Origin: Balneolaceae bacterium
Lineage (GTDB): Bacteria; Bacteroidota; Rhodothermia; Balneolales; Balneolaceae
DNA: 64,000 bases
Direction: 5' to 3'
Assembly (NCBI GenBank): GCA_020832285.1
Contig: JAFIFB010000129.1
Span: forward strand, 1 to 64,000
Numbering within the stretch: the stretch's first letter is position 1; each line of letters opens with the position of its first letter. This document shows positions 47,410 through 55,440 of this stretch, piece after piece. The notes beneath the pieces are model-generated. The model saw only the letters and a list, made by a program, of their open reading frames with translations. It had not been told where the DNA came from and did not search any database. The position numbers were made by a program, and so were the translations under genes.

Positions 47410-48117
47410 CTACCCCCGCCCAACCGGAATATCTCCGTATGCATGAACCTTCTCACAGATCAAACGGAGAGAGCCTTCCAGGTCACCATCAGCGGTTTTA
47501 AAAGCATCTGCATCAATTGTAAGAGGAGCTCCGAGTACCACCAGAGGTGCACCAAATTCAGGACATCTGATCGCCTGTTCCAGCGAGAGTCCTCCGACAG
47601 CCTGTACCGGGATATTCACAGAGTTCACAACCTCTTTGAGCTGATCGAGCGGGCTTGGCATCCGTTCACCCCGGGCTGCTATTCCCCGGCGTTCGTCATA
47701 ACCGATGTGATGAATCACATAATCACATCCAAGATCTTCCAGCCATTTGGCTCCCTCTACCATATCCGGACATCCAAGATTATCTCCCATCACTTCCACA
47801 CCAAAATCTTTTCCGGCCTGTACAACACAGTGAATCGTTTCTTCATGGGCACGAGCCATCACTACCACGTGGGTTGCCCCTGCTTTGGCCATCATTTCTA
47901 CTTCAAGGTAACCACCGTCCATCGTCTTCAGGTCAGCCACAACCGGCACTTCGGGAAAGGCAGATCGTAATTCCCTCACGCAGTGCAGGCCTTCGGCAAG
48001 AATCAGCGGAGTTCCGGCTTCGAGCCAATCTACCCCCGCCCGGATAGCGATTTCGGCGGTTTCAAGTGCTTCATCAATATTGGTTAGATCAAGTGAAATT
48101 TGTACTACGGGTTTCAT
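47410..48117 (-). CDS. OMP decarboxylase-fold enzyme: 3-hexulose-6-phosphate synthase or 3-keto-L-gulonate-6-phosphate decarboxylase type
   Basis: This 235-residue TIM-barrel protein belongs to the OMPDC suprafamily. The Asp-Lys-Asp catalytic motif is VADLKTMDGG (D62, K64, D67). Other features are GVDWLEAGTPLILAEG and the phosphate-binding VVLGAPLTIDADAF. Enzymes of this type perform aldol condensation of formaldehyde with ribulose 5-phosphate or decarboxylate keto-gulonate phosphate. No PHI isomerase (HxlB) or methanol dehydrogenase is nearby, so a sugar-acid catabolic role fits better, as inference. Confidence 0.8.
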   Translation of the reverse strand: MKPVVQISLDLTNIDEALETAEIAIRAGVDWLEAGTPLILAEGLHCVRELRSAFPEVPVVADLKTMDGGYLEVEMMAKAGATHVVVMARAHEETIHCVVQAGKDFGVEVMGDNLGCPDMVEGAKWLEDLGCDYVIHHIGYDERRGIAARGERMPSPLDQLKEVVNSVNIPVQAVGGLSLEQAIRCPEFGAPLVVLGAPLTIDADAFKTADGDLEGSLRLICEKVHAYGDIPVGRG

Positions 48118-48273
48118 GCAACTTATTTTGAATAATTTCTGTATGAGTACGAAAGGTCCAGGGCATTACCAGGTGTTTTATCGGGTATTAAAACTGAAAC
48201 ATCCGGCAGATCAGTTAAAAAAATCGCCCCTTTTAATTATTTGTCCATGAATCGTTTATGAAACAATCATGGA

Positions 48274-48927
48274 TTACGGTAGTGGCCGAACGTAAATATC
48301 CTTAAAGAACATCACACTGTTCGGATCGTGTCCCTGCAGGGCAAAGGTACCACTGTTCAGCACTCGATTTTGCATAGCGCCATCAGCTCTTAGCGGATTT
48401 TCCGGTTCATGATAGTGCAGCACCTTTGTGCCGTTGATCTTTACCTCCACATCTTTTCCATCCACTTTAAAATAGAGTTCAAACCACTCATCATCATCCA
48501 CATAGGTTTCTTTAATATCCATTACATCCCAAAGGCTTCCGGTTTTTCTCCAGTCACTATGAGAATTATTTACCTGTACTTCATAACCTACATCCGGCCA
48601 GCCCGTCTCACGATATTCTGTATGAAAATAAACACCTGAATTCGCCTCCGGTTTGGTTAGTACCTGCGTTTTAAATTCAAAGTTAATGAAATTGGCATTT
48701 TCAACCTCTCCAACATAGTAAAGATGGGCTCTCGGCCCGTCGATTCTGATATAGTCTTCTTCCACCCAGATGGTTTCTGCATTTTCCCCGACCTGCCAGC
48801 CGTCTAAAGATTCACCGTCAAAAAGTGAAATCCAGCCGTCATCATTTTCTGAGTTTTCAGTTCCGGCACAAAATGTAAAACCCAAAAAGGCAAAAACAAG
48901 AAGGGCAGTAAGATTTAGTTTTGTCAT
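48274..48927 (-). CDS. DUF1080 (3-keto-disaccharide hydrolase family) lipoprotein
   Basis: This 217-residue lipoprotein has a signal peptide and lipobox-like Cys at residue 20 (FLGFTFC). The concanavalin-like DUF1080 domain shows WISLFDGESLDGWQ at its start, then SGVYFHTEYRE and YEVQVNNSHSD, and ends FALQGHDPNSVMFFKDIYVR. The family is named for hydrolysis of 3-keto-glycosides. It is expressed from its own operator-bearing promoter and lies between the two GMC/subunit-3 pairs, matching the proposed 3-keto-sugar pathway. Confidence 0.88.
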   Translation of the reverse strand: MTKLNLTALLVFAFLGFTFCAGTENSENDDGWISLFDGESLDGWQVGENAETIWVEEDYIRIDGPRAHLYYVGEVENANFINFEFKTQVLTKPEANSGVYFHTEYRETGWPDVGYEVQVNNSHSDWRKTGSLWDVMDIKETYVDDDEWFELYFKVDGKDVEVKINGTKVLHYHEPENPLRADGAMQNRVLNSGTFALQGHDPNSVMFFKDIYVRPLP

Positions 48928-48960
48928 AATAAGGCTTCAACTGTTATTAAGAATCAATTT

Positions 48961-48974
48961 TGTAAACGATTACA
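48961..48974. promoter_or_regulatory. LacI-type operator TGTAAACGATTACA, copy 2
   Basis: The site is identical to the other two copies in reverse-complement or direct form and lies 33 bases before the DUF1080 start codon, in the 100-base gap following the BNR lipoprotein gene. Confidence 0.8.
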
Positions 48975-49027
48975 TTTTAAAGAAAAAAGTTTAAGATTTA
49001 AAAAGAAATCTTCCATCATTACCTTTT

Positions 49028-50209
49028 TTATTTACTAACCAGTCTGAAATAGTACAAATCTGCCTGTTCTGCCCCCTCCATTGTTGCCCGCTCGGTGAAA
49101 ACCACCAAATATTCGTTTTCATTGATGGGAGCAATTGTCGGATATCCGTAAAAAGAGAGGTTTAAAGGCCGGATATCTCTGTACATTTCATCTGCCCAGG
49201 GCCTGGTAATTTCATACTTAAAAGACCAGTTTCCGGGATTTTTGTACACCTCATCCGGGCGGGCAGTATAAATGAAGAGACTGTTTTCGGAATGATCCCG
49301 TGTGTTTCGATCACTGACCATTGCAATCAACAGGTCCTGGGGTTGGTCGTATATCAACTGAGGGGCCGCTCCCCAGTGATTTTCGGGTATATTGGTTCGC
49401 TGTGGCTCCGACCAGGTTTCACCGTTATCATGACTCTCTATTTGCAGCAACTGGTGCTCGGGTTCTGTCTGGTTATCCCGGATCAATGCAATCAGGCGTT
49501 GATTTCCTGTCCATACCGCGGCAATTTCGGTCAGCACCCTTTCTTCATCCTCTTTCACAAAGCTGATCTCATCCCAGTTGCTTCCGTCTTCGCTGTGCGT
49601 CATATAGAGAATATGATTACCATAACCGGGCATGGAGTACCGGCTGATCTCTTCATTGTAAAACATCTGCCCGGTTCCCCAGACTCCGAAACGGGGATCG
49701 GGTTCTTCAGGGGATGACCACGACTCCGACCTGTGCGGGCCACTCCATGATTCACCGTCATCATCGCTATACATAAAATAACGCTCCACTGTAATATTCC
49801 TTCCGTCAACAATATCCATGTGGCGAAAGAAGAGTACCACCCTCCCATCATTGGTGATGCCTCCGTGAATATTCCTGTCATCGTAGCGATGGCTGTTGTA
49901 CACTTCCTGTACCTCACCCCACCTCTCTTCATCCGGATAATATGTGATCTGGGCAATGTACCCATCCGTGCCGGTATGGCTTCCCTCTATACCGGGGTCA
50001 ACCCTGAACAGCAGCAGAAGATTTCCATCACTTTTTTGAACCAGAAATCCTTCAGAGTTGTGATTCTCATTAAACAAAGCGGGTTTTACATCGGTGATGT
50101 GAAAATTTTTCTCAAACTGTTCTGCAGGAGTCTTTGCATCACATCCGGCAAAAACAATCAAAAGTGCAGCCAGGTGAATCCGGTTAAAAGAGTTCCATTT
50201 CTGAAGCAT
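49028..50209 (-). CDS. Sialidase-fold (BNR/Asp-box) lipoprotein 1
   Basis: This 393-residue lipoprotein starts at the ATG of its signal peptide (MLQKWNSFNRIHLAALLIVF, then AGC lipobox). A longer TTG-initiated frame to 50299 lacks conservation. The beta-propeller carries Asp boxes SDDDGESWSGP, SEDGSNWDE and SHDNGETWSEP. Such proteins are exo-glycosidases of the sialidase clan, though many act on other sugars or only bind them. It is divergent from GMC oxidoreductase 2 with a 150-base shared promoter region. Confidence 0.8.
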   Translation of the reverse strand: MLQKWNSFNRIHLAALLIVFAGCDAKTPAEQFEKNFHITDVKPALFNENHNSEGFLVQKSDGNLLLLFRVDPGIEGSHTGTDGYIAQITYYPDEERWGEVQEVYNSHRYDDRNIHGGITNDGRVVLFFRHMDIVDGRNITVERYFMYSDDDGESWSGPHRSESWSSPEEPDPRFGVWGTGQMFYNEEISRYSMPGYGNHILYMTHSEDGSNWDEISFVKEDEERVLTEIAAVWTGNQRLIALIRDNQTEPEHQLLQIESHDNGETWSEPQRTNIPENHWGAAPQLIYDQPQDLLIAMVSDRNTRDHSENSLFIYTARPDEVYKNPGNWSFKYEITRPWADEMYRDIRPLNLSFYGYPTIAPINENEYLVVFTERATMEGAEQADLYYFRLVSK

Positions 50210-50359
50210 AAGTAAGCAGGTAAGTGTGAGATCACTGATAGCAATCCCGGTTGATTTTGATTTTGTACAAAACAGATCTTCCGTTTGTACTTCAGGCAAA
50301 GTTTGCTAATTTATTCCGACAGATTCAAACCTTTTTGCTCCATAACCACATTTTTATCA

Positions 50360-52066
50360 ATGAATAACAACCTTAAAGCCCGTCGCAATAGAACTTTTGA
50401 TGCAATTGTCGTGGGCACCGGCATCAGCGGGGGATGGGCCGCCAAAGAGCTGACCGAAAAAGGCCTGAACACTCTTGTTCTTGAAAGAGGACGGATGGTG
50501 CGCCATGTTGAAGATTATCCCACCATGCTGAAACATCCGTGGGAACTGCCTTATGCAAATGAGCTTACCCACAAAGAAAAAACCGAGATTTACCCGGTAC
50601 AGAGTCGCACGGCTTACGCCGTAAAACAGGATACCAAACACTTTTTTGTAAAAGACATTGAACACCCTTACAAACAGCAAAAACCGTTTTTGTGGACACG
50701 CGGCTACCAGGTCGGCGGACGTTCACTGATCTGGGGGCGCTGGTCGTACCGCCGGGGTGATACCGATTTTGGAGTGTACGAACGTGATGGTATCGGAATT
50801 GACTGGCCGATACGGTACAACGATATTGAACCCTGGTACGATTATGTGGAATCGTTTATCGGCGTGAGCGGAAACCGGGACGGACTTCCGCAAATACCCG
50901 ATGGCAATTTTTTACCTCCCTGGGAAATGAACTGCCTTGAAAAACATGTTAAACAAAAACTTGCCGAAAATTACTCAGACCGGCAGCTCACCATCGGAAG
51001 AACATCGAATATCACCCGATCGCATGGCGGACGAGGGCGCTGCATGGCCCGCAATCTCTGCCGGAGAGGGTGCCCGTATGGCGCCTATTTCAGCAGCAAC
51101 TCTTCCACCCTGCCAGCAGCAGAAGCCACCGGCAATATGACACTGAGGCCGAACTCTATCGTCCACACCATCCTTTATGACAAAGAGAAACAGAAAGCTT
51201 CGGGTGTAAGAGTTGTGGATGCCGAAACCAAAGAAACCATTGACTTTTATGCGGATGCGATCTTTTTATGTGCCTCAGCCCTGGGCTCCACATCCATCCT
51301 TCTGCATTCCCTCGAGAATTCGTTTCCTGATGGGCTGGGTAACAAGAGTGGTGAACTGGGACACAACCTGATGGACAATCACTTTGAGATCGGTGCAAGC
51401 GGAATGTTTGACGGTTTTGAAGACAAATATCATAAAGGACGAAGACCGGTCGATACGCTTGTACCGCAATTTCAGAACATTGATGAAGAGACAAAACGCA
51501 GCGATTATGTGCGCGGATTTTCTACCTACGGATGGTCCGGAAGGCAGGGAACCGGGCAGGGTGACACCTTCGATTTCGGAAAAGATTTTAAAGATAACAT
51601 CGCAACTCCCGGCCCCTGGCAAATGACTTTTCTTGCATTTGGAGAATCGATTCCCCGTCATGAAAACCGTGTTTACCTTGATCATGACGACAAAGACTCG
51701 TGGGGAATTCCTAAACTGGTCATTGATATGGAGTTTGGTGAAAATGAAAGAGAAATGCGCAAGGAGATGGCATCCTCCAGTGCGGAGATGCTGGAAGTAT
51801 CCGGATTTCGGGATATCAGCACATTTGACGGGGAAAGTCCGCCGGGCCTCAGCATTCATGAAATGGGAACTGCACGGATGGGACAAGATCCCAATACATC
51901 TGTTCTGAACAAGTGGAACCAGATGCACGAAATTCCCAATATTTTTGTGACCGACGGTGCCTGCATGACATCCAACGGGTGGGGTAATCCATCACTCACC
52001 TACATGGCACTGACCGCCCGTGCATGTAATTACGCAGTTGAAGAAATGAAAAAAGGAAATATCTGA
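50360..52066 (+). CDS. GMC-family flavin oxidoreductase 2
   Basis: This is a 568-residue FAD-dependent sugar dehydrogenase-like protein. The FAD motif is AIVVGTGISGGWAAKELTEK (15-34); VGGRSLIWGRWSYRRG and HEMGTARMGQDP are conserved active-site segments. A cysteine group C-x5-C-x3-C (C228, C234, C238) lies where Fe-S-binding members have theirs, but with different spacing from GMC 1. The ATG at 50360 is preferred over an upstream in-frame ATG at 50285, which adds a 25-residue non-conserved tail. The stop TGATG overlaps the subunit-3 start. Confidence 0.9.
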   Translation: MNNNLKARRNRTFDAIVVGTGISGGWAAKELTEKGLNTLVLERGRMVRHVEDYPTMLKHPWELPYANELTHKEKTEIYPVQSRTAYAVKQDTKHFFVKDIEHPYKQQKPFLWTRGYQVGGRSLIWGRWSYRRGDTDFGVYERDGIGIDWPIRYNDIEPWYDYVESFIGVSGNRDGLPQIPDGNFLPPWEMNCLEKHVKQKLAENYSDRQLTIGRTSNITRSHGGRGRCMARNLCRRGCPYGAYFSSNSSTLPAAEATGNMTLRPNSIVHTILYDKEKQKASGVRVVDAETKETIDFYADAIFLCASALGSTSILLHSLENSFPDGLGNKSGELGHNLMDNHFEIGASGMFDGFEDKYHKGRRPVDTLVPQFQNIDEETKRSDYVRGFSTYGWSGRQGTGQGDTFDFGKDFKDNIATPGPWQMTFLAFGESIPRHENRVYLDHDDKDSWGIPKLVIDMEFGENEREMRKEMASSSAEMLEVSGFRDISTFDGESPPGLSIHEMGTARMGQDPNTSVLNKWNQMHEIPNIFVTDGACMTSNGWGNPSLTYMALTARACNYAVEEMKKGNI

Positions 52067-52605
52067 TGGAGAAAATTGACCGAAAAGAGGCGATTCGAAG
52101 AACTGCCCTGATCATGGGCGGAACACTCAGCAGTCCGCTGATTGCAGCCGTTTTATCTGGTTGCGAGGCCCAGAGAACAAATGACTGGAACCCGGAAATT
52201 TTATCTGAACAGCAGTTACAGACAACGGCTGATCTTGCAGAAGTGATCCTGCCGAGCACTTCCACTCCCGGAGCGAAGGATGCGAAAGTGGAGCTTTTTA
52301 TTGACAGTATGATCGCTGAATGGATGAGCCCGGAACAGAAAGAAATCACCATCACAGGACTTAATCATCTGATCAGCCGGGAATTCTCCGGCCTATTATT
52401 TGAAGAGCAGACTCAGTTCATACAGGATATACTGGATGATGAAGATGGAAGAAATTTTTTCCGCCTGTTCAAGCGGATGGCCATGCTTGGCTTTTATACT
52501 TCAGAAACGGGAGCCACTCAGGTCCTTCAGTATGATGAAATCCCCGGTGATTATTACGGGTGTGAAGATCTCGAAGATCTGGGCGGCAGAACCTGGGCAA
52601 CGTGA
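52066..52605 (+). CDS. Gluconate 2-dehydrogenase subunit 3-family lipoprotein (partner of GMC oxidoreductase 2)
   Basis: This 179-residue protein starts inside the stop codon of GMC 2 (TGATG), so translation is coupled. The signal is Tat-like (RKEAIRRTALIMGGTL) with lipobox LSGC at about residue 29. The helical subunit-3 domain follows (TTADLAEVILPSTSTPGA, ending YYGCEDLEDLGGRTWAT). It would carry the flavin subunit across the membrane and anchor the complex at the periplasmic face. It is shorter than the subunit-3 protein of the first pair. Confidence 0.87.
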   Translation: MEKIDRKEAIRRTALIMGGTLSSPLIAAVLSGCEAQRTNDWNPEILSEQQLQTTADLAEVILPSTSTPGAKDAKVELFIDSMIAEWMSPEQKEITITGLNHLISREFSGLLFEEQTQFIQDILDDEDGRNFFRLFKRMAMLGFYTSETGATQVLQYDEIPGDYYGCEDLEDLGGRTWAT

Positions 52606-52936
52606 TGAATTGAGAAGCAGAAAATTCACAAACAGTAAGAAGTATTTTTTCAACCACTAAAGGAAGATATTCAGGGCTGATCTGAAACGATCGCCGTGAT
52701 AACTATTTTTGGGAGTTGATTCTGTCGATTTCTCAATGGTGTTTCCCGGTTTTGGGTAAGATGTGGGCTAGATGCTGGATACGGGATACTGGTTGCTGTG
52801 CCTCTTGACTGATGACGCACAACAGAAGCTAGTTGGGACGGGGAGATGGAGTGACGGGGTGAGTATCAAGCGGCGCAACGGTGAGCGTTGGGTTAGCTGT
52901 GAATGGTGTGCGCCGCCATTCTACCCAAACGCGCCT
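52606..52936. other. Intergenic stretch, no gene seen
   Basis: No credible ORF in 331 bases downstream of subunit 3. It begins AT-rich and becomes G-rich toward the palindromic repeat that follows. Confidence 0.45.
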
Positions 52937-53086
52937 TGTCATTTCGACCGGAGGCCCGCTTTTTGGGCCGGAGTGGAGAAATCTCCTTGATTATTGGAAA
53001 GAGTTTGGTAAGGCGTTGTTTACGTTTGATCCCATCGCAGGGAGATCTCTCCATGCACTCGCTCCGCTCGTTTAGTCGAGATGACA
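52937..53086. repeat. 150-bp dispersed palindromic repeat of Bacteroidota type
   Basis: Ends are TGTCATTTCGAC (52937-52948) and GTCGAGATGACA (53075-53086), inverted with one mismatch. Inside are a GGCCCGCTTTTTGGGCC hairpin and GGAGAAATCTCC/GGAGATCTCTCC palindromes. This closely resembles the non-coding TCATTTCGACC...GGTCGAAATGA element found in many copies in Bacteroidota-related genomes. No ORF is supported in it or in the 210 bases to its right. Confidence 0.7.
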
Positions 53087-53298
53087 GTGGGCGCTATTAT
53101 CTACAGTTGCGACGTATAAGAATCCCAAATTTGCACCTTCCTGATTTACTCCGCTGCCATGATTTTTACAACAACGTCCTTGCTGGCAAGCTGAAGCTTG
53201 GTTCGCAAAGACCTGCTGATTATTAAACTCTGCATTACACCGCGATTCATCCGCGCAACTCTGCGAGAACCCTCCTCGTTAACTGGCAAATACCCGTC

Positions 53299-55245
53299 TT
53301 ACCGCTCAATCAATGCCACTTCGATATCGGAGTTGAGTACCAACCACCAGCGGTTTCCGTGGCTGCTGTCGAAGCCAACGACGGTTTCACCTGAACATGC
53401 ACCATCAAGTGAAAGATTTTCTTCCACTTCTATAAAACCTTCTTCGTATGGCATTTCCAGAACACACTCTGCACTTGTAAACGGTTGCCATGAAACTCCA
53501 TCGTAGTAAGCTGGAATAACTCGATCCGGGTCTGTATCAGAGTCGCCATCAAACTGAAGCACGTAGGTATCTGCTACAGCTGATTCAACATCCCAGCCTT
53601 TTGTGGCATAAGAAGGCAGTGTATGTGGCTGTTTAGCAGTGCCATCGGGCTGGCTTTTTGGATAGCCGGTATCGGTTTCGATATCTTTTTCCTCACCCCA
53701 GGCTCCGCTATACACTCCGGAGTGATTTTGCGTGCCGCTCACAATCATAATATCAGACACTGTTTCGTTTGTAGCAGGTAACCAGCTTAACGTAATATGC
53801 TCTTTCAGATCGATCGTTGTAGCCGGAATCTCTATCTCATATTCATTTTCGCCCGCTTCCAGCCGTTCATTCCGGTTCAGGTTAGGGTCCCACGGCCGGT
53901 GGTCCTGAAACAGGTATTGGTACGCAAGCCGGGCAAGATCCATCTGGCTTTGTGCCCGGCTGAAACCCGGTCTCCAGCTCAGGGTACGAGGAGTGGTGTC
54001 CACGCGGTTAAAAATATTATTGGTACCGTCAAGCAAGCGGGCTGTGCTGCCATCGTCTGCGAAACATTCATTGGTTCGGTACGAAGCGTTGTACACCATC
54101 ACCGGACGAGTGGATTCAGGAATGGAGTTCGGATATACAATCCGCTCACAACGGTTTGTGGTTCTGGAGAAACGGTCCATTAGCGTCCATTCCGGGTTTT
54201 CCAGTTCTTTTCTTCCCTGGTCGTTGTCGGTCACCGTATGAGATGTAAACCAGGATTCATAGTCCACCCGGCTGTTGTCAAAAAACAGAACGGAAGCGTT
54301 CGCATCCAAAGCTTCAGAGCCATTTTCCATTGTATTCATTTTATGCTGAATCACTGCCTGTACTTTTTCCCGCTCCCCGTAGCGATATTCATACCCTTTG
54401 TAGGAAGCGTTCCCCGACACGATCTGTGTATATTGCGGCAGCCGGTAATTCCCATCGGATAGCATCCATGAACCAGTGTTTAGGTGAATCGGAGCTTCAA
54501 TGACCGAACGCTGATACATATGTTCATGCCCCTGAACCCAGATCACATCATGCCTTGAAAAGAAAGACCGGATATCATCCCACTGATCCATCAGCAGATC
54601 GTTTCCTTTTGTGCCCTCCACAATCATTTCGCGGGTCTGTCCGTACTTGGCCCCGATCAGTCCGTCATGGCTGCCGATGATGATGTGATCCACATCACCC
54701 CGGTGCTCCTCCACCACTTCCTTAATCCACTGAAACGCGATCGAAAGATGATAGTATTTCAGCACTATGATCAACACATTTTCTCTTACCACATAGTAGT
54801 TCAGATACTGCGCATCCTGCATATGAACCGCATCTTCGGGAATGAAATCCTTCATGTTTTCAATCCATTCTACGGTATAGGCAAAACTTCTTTCATGATT
54901 TCCCATTAACGGAAGAAATTCCATACCGGCATCGCGATATTTTTCTGCGGTTCGTGTCCAGTCTTCAAACTCATGAGTTGCTCCCTGGTTGACCAGGTCT
55001 CCCACCGGAATCACAATGTCCACCCCCAAGTCCCGGAACTTTTGCAGCACCGTATCCATCGGGTAGATCGAAACCATCTCACCGCTGCCCTGAGTATCCG
55101 GAAGCAATCCCACACTAATCGGGTTGAAGATTTCTGATTGAGCCGGTTTTTTTGTATCAGAAGCAAACCCTGTTGCGAAGATGGCAATGAAAATCAGCAT
55201 GATAAACGTTCGTGTATACCTAATCTTTGATGAAAGAAACTTCAT
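53299..55245 (-). CDS. Secreted calcineurin-like metallophosphoesterase
   Basis: This 648-residue protein begins with a signal peptide (MKFLSSKIRYTRTFIMLIFI, cleavage near FAS-D); the frame to 55314 adds an unconserved 23-residue tail. Metal-binding motifs are SVGLLPDTQG, PVGDLVNQG, LMGNHE, IIGSHDG and VQGHEHMYQR, the full set for a binuclear phosphoesterase. About 300 C-terminal residues are a non-catalytic region of beta-rich character with several Cys. The likely role is phosphate release from organic substrates in the periplasm or outside the cell. Confidence 0.87.
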   Translation of the reverse strand: MKFLSSKIRYTRTFIMLIFIAIFATGFASDTKKPAQSEIFNPISVGLLPDTQGSGEMVSIYPMDTVLQKFRDLGVDIVIPVGDLVNQGATHEFEDWTRTAEKYRDAGMEFLPLMGNHERSFAYTVEWIENMKDFIPEDAVHMQDAQYLNYYVVRENVLIIVLKYYHLSIAFQWIKEVVEEHRGDVDHIIIGSHDGLIGAKYGQTREMIVEGTKGNDLLMDQWDDIRSFFSRHDVIWVQGHEHMYQRSVIEAPIHLNTGSWMLSDGNYRLPQYTQIVSGNASYKGYEYRYGEREKVQAVIQHKMNTMENGSEALDANASVLFFDNSRVDYESWFTSHTVTDNDQGRKELENPEWTLMDRFSRTTNRCERIVYPNSIPESTRPVMVYNASYRTNECFADDGSTARLLDGTNNIFNRVDTTPRTLSWRPGFSRAQSQMDLARLAYQYLFQDHRPWDPNLNRNERLEAGENEYEIEIPATTIDLKEHITLSWLPATNETVSDIMIVSGTQNHSGVYSGAWGEEKDIETDTGYPKSQPDGTAKQPHTLPSYATKGWDVESAVADTYVLQFDGDSDTDPDRVIPAYYDGVSWQPFTSAECVLEMPYEEGFIEVEENLSLDGACSGETVVGFDSSHGNRWWLVLNSDIEVALIER

Positions 55246-55332
55246 AGAAATAAATTGTTTGAATTCGCCTGGCAATTGAATGACTCTATTGTTAAAGATT
55301 ATCCCGAAAAGCATACCGGGTTTGAAAATTTG

Positions 55333-55377
55333 CGGTTTTAAAACCGAACACTGTCAGGTCCGGATGGACGCTGACAG
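55333..55377. repeat. Palindrome cluster with CTGTCAG...CTGACAG, copy 2
   Basis: A perfect 14-bp palindrome CGGTTTTAAAACCG (55333-55346) is followed by CTGTCAG (55351-55357) and CTGACAG (55371-55377) around GTCCGGATGGACG. The second structure is the counterpart of the element at 34019-34045. It lies in the gap between two - strand genes. Confidence 0.5.
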
Positions 55378-55440
55378 GTTCTCAGTTTCACGTTTCAAAC
55401 ACTAAACACGTTTTTACTTTTGAGAAATAAGAAATGCTGC

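Noticed and set aside
47410-48117. Formaldehyde-fixing RuMP pathway assignment for the HPS-like enzyme.
   Set aside because: No hexulose-phosphate isomerase or methanol/formaldehyde genes accompany it; the sugar-catabolic context is more consistent with a keto-sugar phosphate enzyme.
49028-50299. Longer TTG start for BNR lipoprotein 1 (50299) and longer ATG start for GMC 2 (50285).
   Set aside because: The extensions overlap each other, have no conserved residues and would hide the lipoprotein signal peptide of BNR lipoprotein 1.
52772-53226. Several short + strand ORFs in the 52.6-53.3 kb gap.
   Set aside because: They overlap the dispersed palindromic repeat, overlap one another and show no protein-like composition.
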